64,000 nucleotides of DNA, from contig CM041201.1 of assembly GCA_023078555.1 (NCBI GenBank), forward strand, positions 7,075,172 through 7,139,171. The letters run 5' to 3'. A model generated the notes under the pieces. It saw only the letters and a program-made list of their open reading frames with translations. It was not told the origin of the DNA and made no database searches. Origin of the DNA: Ulva prolifera. Taxonomy: Eukaryota > Chlorophyta > Ulvophyceae > Ulvales > Ulvaceae. Positions 1 through 11,857 of this stretch are shown here, in pieces (position 1 is the stretch's first letter; the number at the start of each line of letters is the position of its first letter). The translations under genes were made by a program, and so were the position numbers.

Positions 1-1976
1 GTCCACTGTGACACATGGTGTCAAGAGTCAGCTGTGACATGCGGCTGTAAAAAAAGGAGGGCAAGATGCCCAGCGCAGGCATGAGGCTCACTGGCATGCA
101 CTCCTGCAGCCTGCAACGAGCAACCCGGGTGCATGCTCATGCTGCCTGTCAGCCGCCTCATGCAGAAGGGCTTGAGGACAGTCACCGCACTGATATGTCG
201 ACAGCATGTACATGCAAGCGCATGCGGCGGAGGTGATGGGCGCCCCGCTGCTGCAGGCGGGCTCACCTTGTGCTGAACAGGCTCTTCTTTGTTTCTGGAC
301 TTGCAATCCCCAGCGCCCATTGTACTCGCTGTGAGGTGTCAGGAATGCCCCCTAGTGATGCACACGCAGCAAGACACGTTGAAAATCGCCGCCATGCTCA
401 CAGCAAGTCGTTGACAGAGTGTGCCATGCATTGCGGCAGCATCAATTGCATATATATCGCCGAGAGCATACAGTGCCAACACCGAAAGCAGCACTGCCTG
501 CATCAGAATGCCGTTTGCATTGCAGACAACTGCGTGATTCATCATCGGATTGTATCTGATCTTGAGAAGCCGACGGTCATGGGGTCTTTCGTGCTGTTGT
601 TCTATGTGGACCCTTTAGGCCTGGGACCCATCATGCTGCACCAACCGCTGCCACCACACGCACATTTTGGCTAGCAAGACGTGTGCAAATCTGCACACCC
701 TCGATAACTAGAGGCGCCTGAAAGCACTATATGAGAGCGAAAGGCAGGAACTCAGTAGAATTCTCATATACCAGCGTCAGTTGTTGCGGATGCTGTCCCA
801 CCTGGCCTGACACGGAGACGCTGTCTTTGTTCGCTGAGATGGCGAACCTGTGCGAGGTCACATACGCTAACCTGATCAGCATCGGCAGCCGGAGAAGTCG
901 CGAGTATATGATCATCAATCGCGGATGGCGAGCAGGGCTGAGGCCGCGCACGCGTAATCACGTCAGCTACTGAATCCAAGCCGAGGAGCTCCTCTAGTGA
1001 ACTTCTCTAGTGCGTCCACTGTATAAAGGGCGGAGATCTGCAACATGCTTAGTACTTGTGGCAGCTTTTGTTCGCGCATGTTGACCCTGATTACAGTACG
1101 ACGTGCCAACTCGAATCGTAGCATACTCGGCTCTCCGCAACTGCATCCGCGCGGCGAGAATCGTCAGAATCCTCCGACAGACAAGTGTGAATGCCCTTTC
1201 TGTGAATTGTCTAGAGTTGTTGCCTACAGTACGTCAACACCGTGGCCCCGTCTTGCCGCGTGCTGGCGACCGTACCTGTGTGGATGTGGCGTATGTGCAC
1301 CCGTGATTGGGCTATCACCATGCTAGCCTTAGCCTCACTTTTGACCGCCCGAGATTGGCTAAGACGTCAGTCGAACCAGATCCTGGACCCATACACCTAT
1401 TAGCAGTACAGTCCTGGAGCCTCTTCGAAGCGGACGTTGCGACAGCTCATGTAGAGAGCATCTTGCGCGATTTGGCTGCCACTACTTGAATTAATGCTGT
1501 AGACACACACAGAGATGGCTATGTTATTATCACCCTGTAACATGCTATCTCGGTCTCTGTACGCAATCACCTGCATGCGCATGAAACGTCTGCGTGTGCA
1601 ATATCTAGGGCATCTGAGGCCGCGAAGGATATTGCGCTGTTGTGTGCAAAGACACTGCATCTTCTGTCTGCCATGATTGCTGCAGAATGCTCGCTCGAAT
1701 GACACCAAGCCTTAGACAGATGAGGCGACAAATAAGCCGCGAGGCAGAACATTTGAATGGCACCCTGTCAGCTTATCTCGAGATACTGCCGCCGCCCGGC
1801 CCTGTTCTGATTTGCTGGCAAGCTTGGACACGATCACCGTTCCTTCCACGCCGTCTGCCTCCAAACAGTTGACAACCCCGTGCTTGCTGTGAACTCGTGC
1901 AGCGCCTGATGGACTGCATTAGAGTGCCTGAACTGGAGCTGCAGGTGTCGCAGCAGCGCAAGCACCGAGAGCAGCC
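1..1976. other. No recognisable gene; one TATA-like box
   Basis: I see no conserved protein-coding segment here on either strand. Small open frames exist, but their composition and residues look random. A TATAAAG-like box at 1022-1028 lies about 20 bases before an ATG at 1045 that opens a 93-codon frame with no recognisable motif. I would not call that a gene without transcript support. Confidence 0.4.
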
Positions 1977-3376
1977 ATGATGCAAGTGCCGTCGCAGATG
2001 AAGGCCATGGAGGCGGCCTCCCAGGGCCTGCAGAACCTGAAGCTCGTGTCCACCCGCTCCGTGCCGTGGCCGCCTCCGTCAGGAGAGTCCTCCGATGTGC
2101 TCGTGAAGGTGGAGTACACGGCCCTGAACCCGGTCGACTGGTGCGCTGCCGCCTCAGTGCTGCCGCCGCAAAACGATGCAGGTCATCCCCGCCTCGATCA
2201 CAGGGCAGTGGTACCATTCAGACCACGTCCTGCTTGCATCAAACGCCTGATCCATTTGTCTGTTGCACACACAACCTCATCACCGCGTGCACCTTAGACA
2301 CCTGGGCAGCTGCAATGCTCGCCTGATCCGTCTGTACGTGAGTCACACAAATGGCCTCGTCACCGCGTGCACCTTAGACACCTGGGCAGCTGCAATGCTC
2401 GCCTGATCCGTCTGTACGTGAGTCACACAAATGGCCTCGTCACCGCGTGCACCTTAGACACCTGTGCAGCTGCACACCGGTCCCCCCCCGCTGATGGCCT
2501 CACTACTGCTGCTGCATTGTCTGTAGGAAACTCCTGGAATATGCCTTCGCCCCACTGGAGTGGCCTAGCAGCTTCGGCTGCGACATGTCGGGCACCGTCG
2601 CCGCAGCGCCGCCCGGCTCCCCGTGGACACCCGGCGACAAAGTCTGGGCGTACCCGGGCCTGCTGAAGCCGCACGCCGCAACGTATGCGGAGTACGTGCG
2701 CGTGCCGTGGGACGTGCTCGCCCGCGTGCCTGACGGCGTGTCCATGGCCGCCGCCAGCACCCTCGGCGTCTGCACCCTCACCGCCGCTCTCGGCCTGTTC
2801 ACACACATGAAGCTCTCCCTTGAGCCCTCGGAGGAGCATGCAAGCACGTCTGTGCTCGTGTATGGCGCGTCATCAATTGTGGGAGTGTACGCGGTTGGGC
2901 TTCTGAAGAGTGCTGGGTACCGTGTTGTGGCCATCGCCTCAGAGAAGCACCATGCGTGGCTGAAGGACACACTCGGGGCGGACGAGTGCTGGGACTACAA
3001 GGCTGACGGGTGGGTGGATGACGCGGCCGCGGCAAACCCCGGCATGCGCTATGCACTTGACGCCATCTCTGGCCCCGCAACTGAGCTGTGTGATGAGGTG
3101 CTGGTGAAATGTGGGGGCGAGGACGCAAAGATTGCAACAGTGATGGGGAATCCAGACGTCAAGGCAACGCTGTACGGAATAAACACTGGTACTTGCTATG
3201 AAGAGTACCGAGAGGACTGTGTGCGGTACATCAAGGCGGTGACAGAGCTGCTTACGGCTGGCAAGCTGCCGCTGGCGCCTGTGCGAGAATTGGAGGGGCT
3301 GGAAGCCGTGGCGGAGGGGCTGCACATGCTGAAGCAAGGCAAGGTGTCGGGAGAGAAGATCGTAGTGAAGATCTGA
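1977..3376 (+). CDS. Medium-chain dehydrogenase/reductase (enoyl-reductase/quinone oxidoreductase-like)
   Basis: Two exons give a protein of about 337 residues, the usual length for the MDR family. Exon 1 (1977-2140) encodes the N-terminal catalytic fold and ends in ALNPVDW. Exon 2 (2527-3376) starts so that the joined codon restores ALNPVDWK, the typical family motif, and continues into PSSFGCDMSG. The donor is GTGCGC at 2141 and the acceptor CTGTAG ends at 2526. A Rossmann nucleotide-binding segment follows with VYGASSIVG, then IASEKH, which is consistent with NAD(P)H binding. The C-terminus ends GKVSGEKIVVKI, as in TOXD-like trans-enoyl reductases and zinc-less quinone oxidoreductases. No structural zinc cysteine cluster is visible. 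The substrate cannot be inferred. ATGs at 1977, 1980 and 1998 are all in frame, so the exact start is uncertain. Confidence 0.85.
2240..2480 (+). repeat. 80-bp tandem repeat inside the intron of the MDR gene
   Basis: Copies start at 2281, 2361 and 2441, an exact 80-base period, each beginning CACCGCGTGCACCTTAGACA. The first two full units are almost identical and the third is cut short. A diverged partial copy precedes them from about 2240. The whole array lies within the intron 2141-2526, so it does not change the protein. Confidence 0.9.
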
Positions 3377-3627
3377 GGCGGTTTGTGTGTGTTTGTGTAT
3401 TCAAGCCTGACAATGGCGCATTGCCACTTCCGAGAGCTGGCTGCATAGAGGAGACCTTGTAAAATAGATATCGCACATGTGCTGGCACTCCTGTAACATG
3501 ATGACGTATTTCTATGTTGGAGAGCTTTCATGTAGTCCATGGCAAAGTAAGCTTTGGCGAAGATCGTGTTGCATTGTGTTGTGATGCTGGGAAGCTGGAA
3601 ATAACATAGGATGCATGTTCACAATGC

Positions 3628-3635
3628 TTCCAAAC
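3628..3635. repeat. Target-site duplication, left copy
   Basis: TTCCAAAC directly abuts the left hAT terminus. An identical copy lies right of the element. Confidence 0.9.
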
Positions 3636-4681
3636 TAGGGCTGCAAGTTACAGATTAAGCACTTTTGAAAGTTAATTAAGGGGTTTTTAAGGTCTCTTAA
3701 TTAACCCTTAACTCAGAAATTGATGATTAACGTGACTATGTGAAGATGTCACTTGCAGCATGTTAATAGCTAAAGTTGTAACCTGTAAACTGGCGTTTTG
3801 GCATGCTTAAACTGCAAAGCTTGGTGTTCAGCCCTTGTAGCCGCATGCCCCGTGTGTGGAGAGGCTGCTACAGGCACCCGAGGTTCAATGGGGCACGTGC
3901 TTGATCAAACCTATGGTCATTATCAAATAGCTTAGGGTATGTATAGTGCTGCTTGCCATGTTGGGCCACTACTCTGTGAAGACGCCACAGAACCAATTGT
4001 GGCCAGACTTATTCTATGTTTGATCAGGCCGCTGTGCCACGCTGTGCAATGTGTGTGGCGCAACTTTGTCGTGATTGTGCATACGGGATGTCCCTGTGCC
4101 TTGTTCCATGTGTTGTAACGTTGATCAAGCATCAGCTTTTATATCCTTGAGTATGTTGCATGCACTGTGACCAAATAGGTTGTTGTGTGCTGCCACACAT
4201 CATGCACAGTGCTTGCTGGTACACAGTGCCTTTGGGCTGCGCGGCCTCGCATGCGTGTGCTTGCGGGGATCTGGAGCCAGGCGGGTGCACTGGGTGCGAG
4301 TGTGCTTGTGGGGGCCCGGGTGTGGGGGCTCGTGTGGCAGTGGCCAGTGCGGGTGCTGACGTTGTGTGGGTGTGCTAATGTGTGCTGCGTGTGGCTGGTT
4401 GCGTGGTGTGCTGTCCCTCTATTCGTTGCTCGCGGTGCTGCCTGCCTTGCTTGCTTTGTCGTTAACACAGTGCCTTTGTGAGCAGATTCGTCTTAGCAAT
4501 CATACCCACAGCAGACGCGTTCAAATTAATATGTAAAGAACCCTTAACGTGACGCCAGGAACCACAGATCAATGGCTTAAAGAACCCTTAATCTGCAACT
4601 TTTGGGCTCGGATAATTTGTCAAAATTTAGGGGTTAATTAGGCCTTAACACCGACCCCGGGCTGCTTAACTTGCAGCCCTA
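3636..4681. mobile_element. Non-autonomous hAT-type DNA transposon (about 1.05 kb)
   Basis: The element begins TAGGGCTGCAAGTTA and ends with the reverse complement TAACTTGCAGCCCTA, so there are 15-bp perfect terminal inverted repeats. TAGGG-type termini with an 8-bp target duplication are hallmarks of the hAT superfamily. The same 8 bases, TTCCAAAC, flank both sides. Subterminal regions are AT-rich and contain repeated CCCTTAA/TTAAGGG motifs in both orientations, likely transposase binding sites. Internal open frames are short and show no transposase or RNase-H-like motif, so the copy must depend on a transposase made elsewhere. Confidence 0.9.
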
Positions 4682-4689
4682 TTCCAAAC
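4682..4689. repeat. Target-site duplication, right copy
   Basis: TTCCAAAC directly follows the right hAT terminus and matches 3628-3635 exactly. An unmutated duplication suggests a fairly recent insertion. Confidence 0.9.
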
Positions 4690-5028
4690 CATCACAGACC
4701 TCAGAATTTCAAAACAAACGGCCACAAGGTCAATCAGGACCACTCAATGACGATTTTGCATTGCACCCACTTCCATATCACTGAGCGACATATCATCCTC
4801 GGCTAAGCGGTCGACATGGCAAAAGTTTCGTACTTGACCTGATAGCTAATTTGATCCTGCACAACAACTGCTCCAGTGGGAGTGTGATAACAGAAATGAA
4901 GTGTCACGCTGGACTACACTTTCCCTGGCCACACAGTAAAAAAAATCAACCATGAGGAGCACCTTTCGGCTCATTTGCCCGTGGAAGAGATAGCCTCTGC
5001 AACCCTGTACATAGTGCCACGCAGGTAT
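4690..5028. other. Intergenic spacer between the hAT element and RTF2
   Basis: This stretch is the downstream side of RTF2, which is on the minus strand. I see no coding segment or structured repeat. Confidence 0.4.
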
Positions 5029-6753
5029 CTATTGCAGTGACCGCATTTCTTTGTTTACCTTCAAGCGCTTGCTGCTGGATTTGGCATCCCCATCAGTTGC
5101 TCTTGTCTTGCTCTTACGCTTTTGAAGCAGCGATCTCTCCAGTCGCTGCTTTTGCACTTTCCACTGCATGAGGTCCCGGTGTGTGGGTGACGCACAGATG
5201 CTAGTAGCCCGTAGCTGGTAGCATGAGAACGGCAGGAATTTATCATTTTGATCAGGCACCAATGAACATGCTACAATGCACGGGCTTGCGCACCTGTTCC
5301 CCATCTGCCGCAATTTCAATAATCCCGTTTGGCACCTTGAACCCTTGATTGCACGATGGGCAGTGATGCAAAGCATCGGATCCGGAACTAGTTTGGAGCA
5401 TGTCAATGACGCTGCAGCAGCACTGTTCGTCATGGGCTGACTTCGTTTCTGCAATCTGCAAGCTGCAAGCAGGGGTCCTCACCTGTAACAGAAGGCATGC
5501 CCACATGGTACCAACAACGCAACTCTATTTTTCCGGAATGGCAACTGTGAGATAGGGCAGTGCAAGTGTGCCATTTGGCCCACTGTCGGCTGGACAGGCT
5601 TGGCCGAGTGCACTGCAACTTTGTCTGCGTCACTTGGCTGCGCCAACACGTCAACGACGTCCTTGCGGCTTCGGATGTGCTTGAGGCCGTCTGGGTGTGT
5701 TCTCATGATGTTTTGATGCCTGCAACAAATGAGTGCATCCCTGCCTATGTCTCAGCCCAACGAGCAGTGAAGCACCACCATAGCCATTGGGTGTGATGAC
5801 AGTACAAGAAAGGCAGAGCCCTTGTTTTGTGATGGCTGTGGCTGTGTCGACAAAATGATACGGACAAACATTTTCGATCAGGGGCATGATCCCTTGCAAG
5901 CACGTGACATCCAAATTGCACATCAGCCTGGAAAATCTCGGTCTAGTGCTGACCCGTTTGATGTGCAGATCGTGTTGGCTAGCCTTGCATGCTGCCATAC
6001 CTCGGGAAGATGACCACCAATACGATCGCTGAACATCACATGGCCGACCGATCGGTTCCATGTGGGTCACACGGAGGTGGACGGACCATGAATTCGATTG
6101 AGCTTCCAAAACAGAGCCAAGGACAACGCACCTGTGTTCTGCCTCCACATCTACAAACTGTCCGTGGTCACGAGCCAGAAGGAACTCCAGCACAGTCGCC
6201 TTTGTGTACAGATTTCCCAAAAAATCGGAAACAACTGGAGGCTGAAGATCTACACTTGACAAGTGACATGAATTCAGGCGGTCACGCCGAACAAGTTCGG
6301 GATCTGCACGCTCCGCCTGCATGGTGTGTTTGCACGAGAATCAGCATTGCATACATCATTTAACGTCCGCACGAAATATTGAAAGCTGGCAGCTCCAATT
6401 CTGTTCAAAATTTCATGTGCCTATCCGGCCAGCGAACCAGCCAAATTGCTGTGCCACTACAACAGCTCCGAGACAATACTGCAAACAGGTGCATGAACAA
6501 AAGCAGGCAACAGCTGGAAAACGCGGACATAGTCACAGCACGGCTCATAGTAAAGAAATATTGTGCGTAGCTGCACATCCACGAATGCAGATCAAACAGC
6601 CCAGTGCGGGAACCAAGTACAAACCTGGTAGGTCCCATGGCCAGACACGGCACCTCCTCTGGTTGACCTTGATGTATCGCAGGTAGCCAATCGCCAACTA
6701 CTCCCTCTCAACACGTCGCTGCGAGTTATCGTAGTGCCACCATCCAAGCCCAT
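5029..6753 (-). CDS. RTF2: RTF2-like replication termination factor 2 (RING-like)
   Basis: Several minus-strand exons assemble into an RTF2 homologue. Exon 1 starts at 6753 with MGLDGGTTITRSDVLRG, the conserved N-terminal signature. The next exon (about 6308-6130) carries SSVDLQPPVVSDFLGNLYTK, the first degenerate zinc-binding half. Later exons encode HIRSRKDVVDV, then CPISQLPFRKNRVALLVPCG and HHCPSCNQGF, the second RING-like half. The last exon ends SSSKRLKVNKEMRSLQ, a basic tail as in other RTF2 proteins. RTF2 is known to act at stalled replication forks and in splicing in plants. Its start faces the PL14 lyase gene across about 730 bases. Exon borders inside 5700-6130 are not fully fixed. 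Confidence 0.88.
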
Positions 6754-7481
6754 GCCGTAGTCCACTAAAAGTAGCCAAACAGAACATCCAGGTATAGGCG
6801 ATGGCCCCCTGCGGTATTGCGAACCAGGAAACACTCTATTCCGATGTGCATTTACATATTCCGAAGGTGGTCAGAGGCCGTTTGAATGTGGCGAACTTGG
6901 CGTGATCGCATGGTGGACATGCATGCACCTGCTCACAGCAGAATGATGCAGGTACATCGCAAGATCAAGGATCAACACGTATCGCTACAACTAACACAAG
7001 CACTGACAATCCTGCGCAAATCTGTGTGTGTTTTTCCTGGATGCCCTGCATCCTCACATCACTTACCGATCCATAGGACAGACGACTTGGCGTGAAAGTC
7101 GCCCATCTTCGCGCGGTGCTGCCAGTGAAGCAAAACGTTGTACTCAAAGCCCATGCTGCAGTGACATATACCGTCCGGAGCGAACAGCGAGCCGTTTCAA
7201 TTTTACTGCCATGCAACAGGTGCGGTCCAGTCAGCAGCATGAGAAACGAATGTCTGCCCCGAATCATCCGCAAACAGTTGCTTAGGAATAAAGAAATGTT
7301 TTATGCTTGTGTATGCGGTGCACCTGCACCTACCAGCGTTCGCTGGCTAAAGGTGACGCTGAGATGTAACCCTTGCAGGCGTGTCGTTGCCTTCACACGA
7401 AATCAGCAAGACACGTACATTAAATCACGCCATAAGCTTGCAGGTAGGTGTATAGAAGCAATTGTTAAAGTTATTTTCGAG
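6754..7481. other. Divergent intergenic region between RTF2 and the PL14 lyase
   Basis: It holds the presumed promoters of two genes transcribed away from each other. I see no clear TATA box or conserved coding segment. Short open frames here lack recognisable motifs. Confidence 0.4.
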
Positions 7482-9586
7482 ATGCGGGCTTGTCGACTGC
7501 ATCATGTGTTGTGCGTAGTGTCGACGGCGTTGTTCGTGGGCGTTGCAACGGCGCAATGCTTAACCAAGCAGCAATTTTCAGCTTACAAAGATAACCACCA
7601 ATATTCGACCGCGAATGTCAAGAAGGATTGGTCCAATCCAACAGGTTTTCATCTCCACTCAAAAGATGGACATCTGCTCATTCAGCAGAGCAATCTGCGA
7701 CCAAATCATGTCTCCGGCGGACAGATCGTCAGGGGACTGGTATTCTCCTGGACGATCGAAGAATGTGCATTGTAGGGCCTTACAAGATGATAGCCGGAGG
7801 AGGAGGATCGCCATTGACCAGGATTGATAGTGGTGCAATCCGCGGAGCTTTCCGCAAAGGGAAGATTAAAGGATATGACACAGGCTTCACGTGGTACTCA
7901 AAGCATCCCAAAGGATACAATGAAGTTTCTATGGCCTATAGAGTGAAGTTTTCCTCAGGTTTTGATTGGACAAGAGGAGGAAAGCTGCCTGGCCTGTGCG
8001 GAGGAGGTATGCAGATCATGTGATGGTTCAAGGCAGTGTTCAGGCCCCGGCTTTGATCACTTGATCACTTGATCACTCAGATTCCATCAGGCTCGCGACC
8101 AGGCCATGGCACTATATGGCCAATTCATCTGACTGAGTGAAACACATGCAGAAGGCCGTGGTACGGTCTGCCCTGCAGGCTGCTCTACAGTCAGCCGTGA
8201 TCGCGGTTTCTCAATGCGATTGATGTGGCGACAAGATGGCGGCGCGGTCAGTCCCCCTTTTGTTGCATGACATGCCGTTCCGTGTCCTGTCCGGTGTAAT
8301 TGTATATATGACAAGCAAGAGCTTGTGTCTTTGACTGTGTTCTATCGGCATGTGAAGGTGACATATGCATACTACCCAGATAAGCCGAAGAGTATCCGAT
8401 GTGGCGAAGACTGGAAGTGGAGTAAAGGATTCAAGGCTGGTCAGTGGCATCACATCCGCATGTGGGCAAAGCTCAACACTGGCACAAACGCAAATGGAGA
8501 ATATAAAGCATGGCTGGATGGCAAGCAAGTGCTATCCAGAAAGAATATCCGTTATCGGTACAATTCGAAGTTTGACATTTCTCGATCATATATCACCACA
8601 TATGCTGGAGGCAGTAGCGTGTCAATGTTCGCACCCAATAAGGATCAATACATCTGGTTTGACGATTTCGAGTCATGGGTCGGAGGAGGGTCAAGTCCAT
8701 GTGGACTAAAAAGCCAAACTCCTACAAAATCATCGTCACCACGGAAACCGCCCCCAAACCCACCTCCGACGAGGACACCCCCCCCAAGGGCCCCCCCACA
8801 GGTTCAATGCCCCGCAGGATGCAATTCTGCACCGTCATCACCTTCAGAGCTGACCCAGTCGATTACAAAACGTGGAGTTGGCACTCAAAAAGCGCCAAAA
8901 GGTTTTCACTCCTTCATGCTTCCTCCAAATTTGTTTCGTGCGCTCTGTGCGCATCTCCAATGTACATGAATTTGATACAGTGTCCTCAAGGCAAGGCATG
9001 TATGTGGCACCGAAGCACACGTCCTGCATACAGACATCAGTGGCTACGCCTTGGCTTTGGAAGAAGCTGGCTGGGATGTTCCTGGAAACATTGGCAGGAA
9101 GCAAGCACCCCGAGGTTCATTGGTCACTGCAATTCGATTCTGTCTCGGGGAATGTGATAAGGAGAGCAAGTGTGTTGGATTTGGTCTCAGTAATGGCATT
9201 TGTTGGTTGAAGGACGAACAAATGCTGAAACAAACATATGTCTTCCATGGGCAGCAGTCTTCTGGCTGGAGATGGCTGTATCGATCAAAAGCAAAGACAG
9301 GTGCGCATGTGCTGATGACCCAGGATCATCTCACAAGTGGAAGTGCCAGGCACTTTTTGTCAGACTCTGCCGGGTACATCCTGTGCATGAACAGCACAGC
9401 CAATAAGATTGCACAATCACCAAACTTGCAGATCCCGTGATCGTGGATCAGTCCTTCGTGAGTGGAGCAACGCAACTGCTGGAGTTCAACACATACACGC
9501 TCATGGATGATGGTGTGTGTGGCGGAATCACTCCTCCAGGAGACGAGTTTGACTGTGACTGGACAATTTCTGCGGGATGGCCTGAG
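7482..9586 (+). CDS. Secreted polysaccharide lyase family 14 (alginate/glucuronan lyase-like) with Pro-rich linker and Cys-rich tail
   Basis: Exon 1 (7482-7644) starts with a signal peptide, MRACRLHHVLCVVSTALF then VGVATAQC. Splicing 7645-7775 restores NPTGPYKMIAGGGGS in frame. Exon 2 (7776-8006) carries SGAIRGAF and GGKLPGLCGG. Exon 3 (8191-8246) supplies GFSMRLMWRQDGGA. Exon 4 (from 8358) gives VTYAYYPDK, then WHHIRMWAKLN, AWLDGKQVL and IWFDDFESW. These blocks in this order match PL14 lyases, which cleave uronic-acid polymers by beta-elimination. After the catalytic domain there is a linker rich in PPP, then a Cys-rich segment (about 9080-9230) containing CLGECDKESKCVGFG and GICWLK, resembling PAN/Apple-type binding modules. 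A further exon (9427-9586) encodes GVCGGITPPGDEFDCDW, and its function is unknown. The true 3' end is not resolved. Confidence 0.82.
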
Positions 9587-11128
9587 GTGTGTTGCAATAT
9601 TCATGCAACGACTGTGGCATCTATGTCTCTGCATGGAGACGACCATGAATCCTTCATTTTTGCTGCACTTGAGCTATTTTCACATGCGTGTGTGGACTGC
9701 TTCTTACATGCATGTCACAGCTAGCACAGTCACACGTAATACCTGACCCGCACATACCAGACATTCACACGAGGTGGCGTCTGAACGTAAGGCGCAGTGA
9801 TGCTCATTGCTTCTGCAATGTGCGGAGGCTAGGGTCTGGCCATCGGGTATCGCCGGGTACAGTCACAGCCAGATATCCATGAATACCTCAAGGAGAACCC
9901 ATGGCCGGTGGCGATGTTCATAAAAGCTTTATATACGTGTGCAACATCACAAAGCCGTATCTAATAGGTCATGGCTCAGCATCAGTGCAGGCGCGGGTGT
10001 GGCATATGTCCTGGATTGTGCAGCACACCGTTGCCTTTTTGTATCGCTGTTCAAGCATACATCAGCCCCTGCAATCATCATTGATGGCATGGCATCAGAG
10101 GCTTCGTTTGGTGTTGCCCATGCCCGACTGTTTGCACCAAAAATCGCCTGCAATTATTGTGCATACCATGACGGGGCTTGGATTGCTGTGCACTGTAGTG
10201 ATCGGTCACTCTAGACGGCTGGACAAACACAACTCCGAGTGCATGTGGGCACACTGACGTGATGCAGCAACACAAGGCCAGCGCAAAGTTGACTTGATCA
10301 ATTCCAAGCGCTCGGCCGACCCAGTTGCATACATACACCATGCGATATTGCATGCATGCTTTTGTTTCAATGGTGACCAAAATCCCCATGGGCCAATATT
10401 CCAGATCAAAATTTACTTTGAGCATTTGATTATATGGCAGGCCATCCACACCACGGCTGGCCATTATCTAGGAGTGACTGTATAGATGATGCATCCGCAG
10501 ATTGTAAGCTCAGTGTTCGACGTCAACGTTGATATTCTCTGGCACTGTAAACTTTTGCTGATTGGTTGCCCACACAGGGCCATGTGGGTGTGATAGCAAC
10601 AGCACTTATGCCAACACCTGCTAGTTAGCATATGGCGCCTGGTCACATGAACGTGTGCAAACACCTACCTGCTTGCAGAGTATCGATGGGCACAGGCTAA
10701 AGATGTGGGGTTTAGAGCTGACCGACATGCAAGACATGGGGGCAACATTCCGAAGGCTTTCAGGAGATATGGGACTGTGTGTATATTGGCGTGACTTTGA
10801 GGGTAGCGCCAACCCACAGCTCATTTCTCAATGGCTGAGACTTGAAGCTTCTTGTCCTGAACAGGTGTAAATGTAACATGTTTTTTGACACTCGTAGGGA
10901 TGCGATAGCACGATAACTGATTGTAACCTTGCACTGCATACCAACCATCCTTACTGCAAATACCTGCAAACTGTTTCATGCAATGCATCCCAGATCATAT
11001 CCATCCGCATGGACTGCGGACAACTCGGTCACTGAAAGGCAGCTAGTCAGTAAATCCCTTTATCTAAAATGTTGAGATGCTCAACAAACATTGTTCATCT
11101 AAATTTGCATAATGTGACTAGTGTACCG
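9587..11128. other. Unresolved region; possible further exons downstream of the lyase
   Basis: A frame around 9872-9940 reads DIHEYLKENPWPVAMFIKAL after a possible acceptor, and a frame at about 10690-10869 reads TDMQDMGATFRRL. Either could be an exon of the lyase gene or of a separate plus-strand gene. I recognise no family in them and cannot join them with confidence. Confidence 0.25.
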
Positions 11129-11857
11129 TCATTTGTGTGTTGATAGTCCTGATGCTCGGCGTCGTGCGCGATACACCCTTGCTTCCTTCGCATTCTGTCT
11201 TGCCTCATCCTTGGCTTGCCGCCAGGCCTGAGAAAACATCGTCAAGTGAAAAGCCTTTATTTGATGTTTAGACTCATACACAAGAGATCGCCATGCAGAA
11301 TGACAGCTACCAGCACACACCTCTGAGAGCCTTGTGTATACTTCAGGCGCTGACTTCGCAGATATCTGGAGCTCCCGCATGGCTTCATGTGAAGTGTGAA
11401 TCGTAATTATTCCCTTACTTTTACATCTGGTAGAGGGTGTCAGCTCTAGTCCGATTTGTTTAACTCTGGCCAATGCGAGCGTTTCCGGTGTGCTCCCTCG
11501 ACACCCAACTGCAAATTCTGAGTGCTCAACAGGACCTGTTTTGTTTCACGTCAGATACATCACTTCTGGTGGAGGACCGCACCTTGCAGAACAATTTGTC
11601 GCCCAGTGATTCTCCAATGTCCTACACCACAGCTGCAAGGTGTGAAACTGGCACCTGATTTTGCCTCCCAACACGGGCATCAAGGTCAGAAATAGCGCAC
11701 TTTGAAAGCATAAACAAGGAGATATACACATCATCGCTGCAGGAAGGAGGTCATATGTCGTGCCTGCAAACAGCACTGACGAGTTGGGCCCAAGCGACAT
11801 GACAGCTACGCGCCCACGGCTGGCCAGGGCCTCAGCGCAGCGCCGATCGCTGCGCAT
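11129..11857 (-). CDS. Hypothetical multi-exon protein with basic C-terminus
   Basis: Minus-strand segments with good splice borders can be chained. A first block has VAVMSLGPNSSVLFAGTTYD (about 11820-11750). Then come a short exon near 11635-11585, a block TPETLALARVKQIGLELTPS (about 11500-11430), a block AMRELQISAKSAPEVYTRLS (about 11390-11320), and a last exon after a CAG acceptor near 11229 that starts AWRQAKDEARQNAKEARVYR and runs to the stop at 11129. The last part is helical and strongly basic. I do not recognise the family. The start could lie upstream of 11857, and the middle joints are guesses. Confidence 0.4.

Noticed and set aside
3636-4681. Short frames inside the hAT element as a transposase
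   Set aside because: All are under about 110 codons with no hAT dimerisation or catalytic motif.
7645-7775. Frameshift or pseudogene break in the lyase gene
   Set aside because: A GT-AG intron of 131 bases restores the frame exactly, so the gene is not broken here.
8059-8088. TGATCACT triplet repeat as a CRISPR-like or regulatory array
   Set aside because: Only three short units lie in an intron of the lyase gene. The sequence is eukaryotic, and simple slippage explains it.
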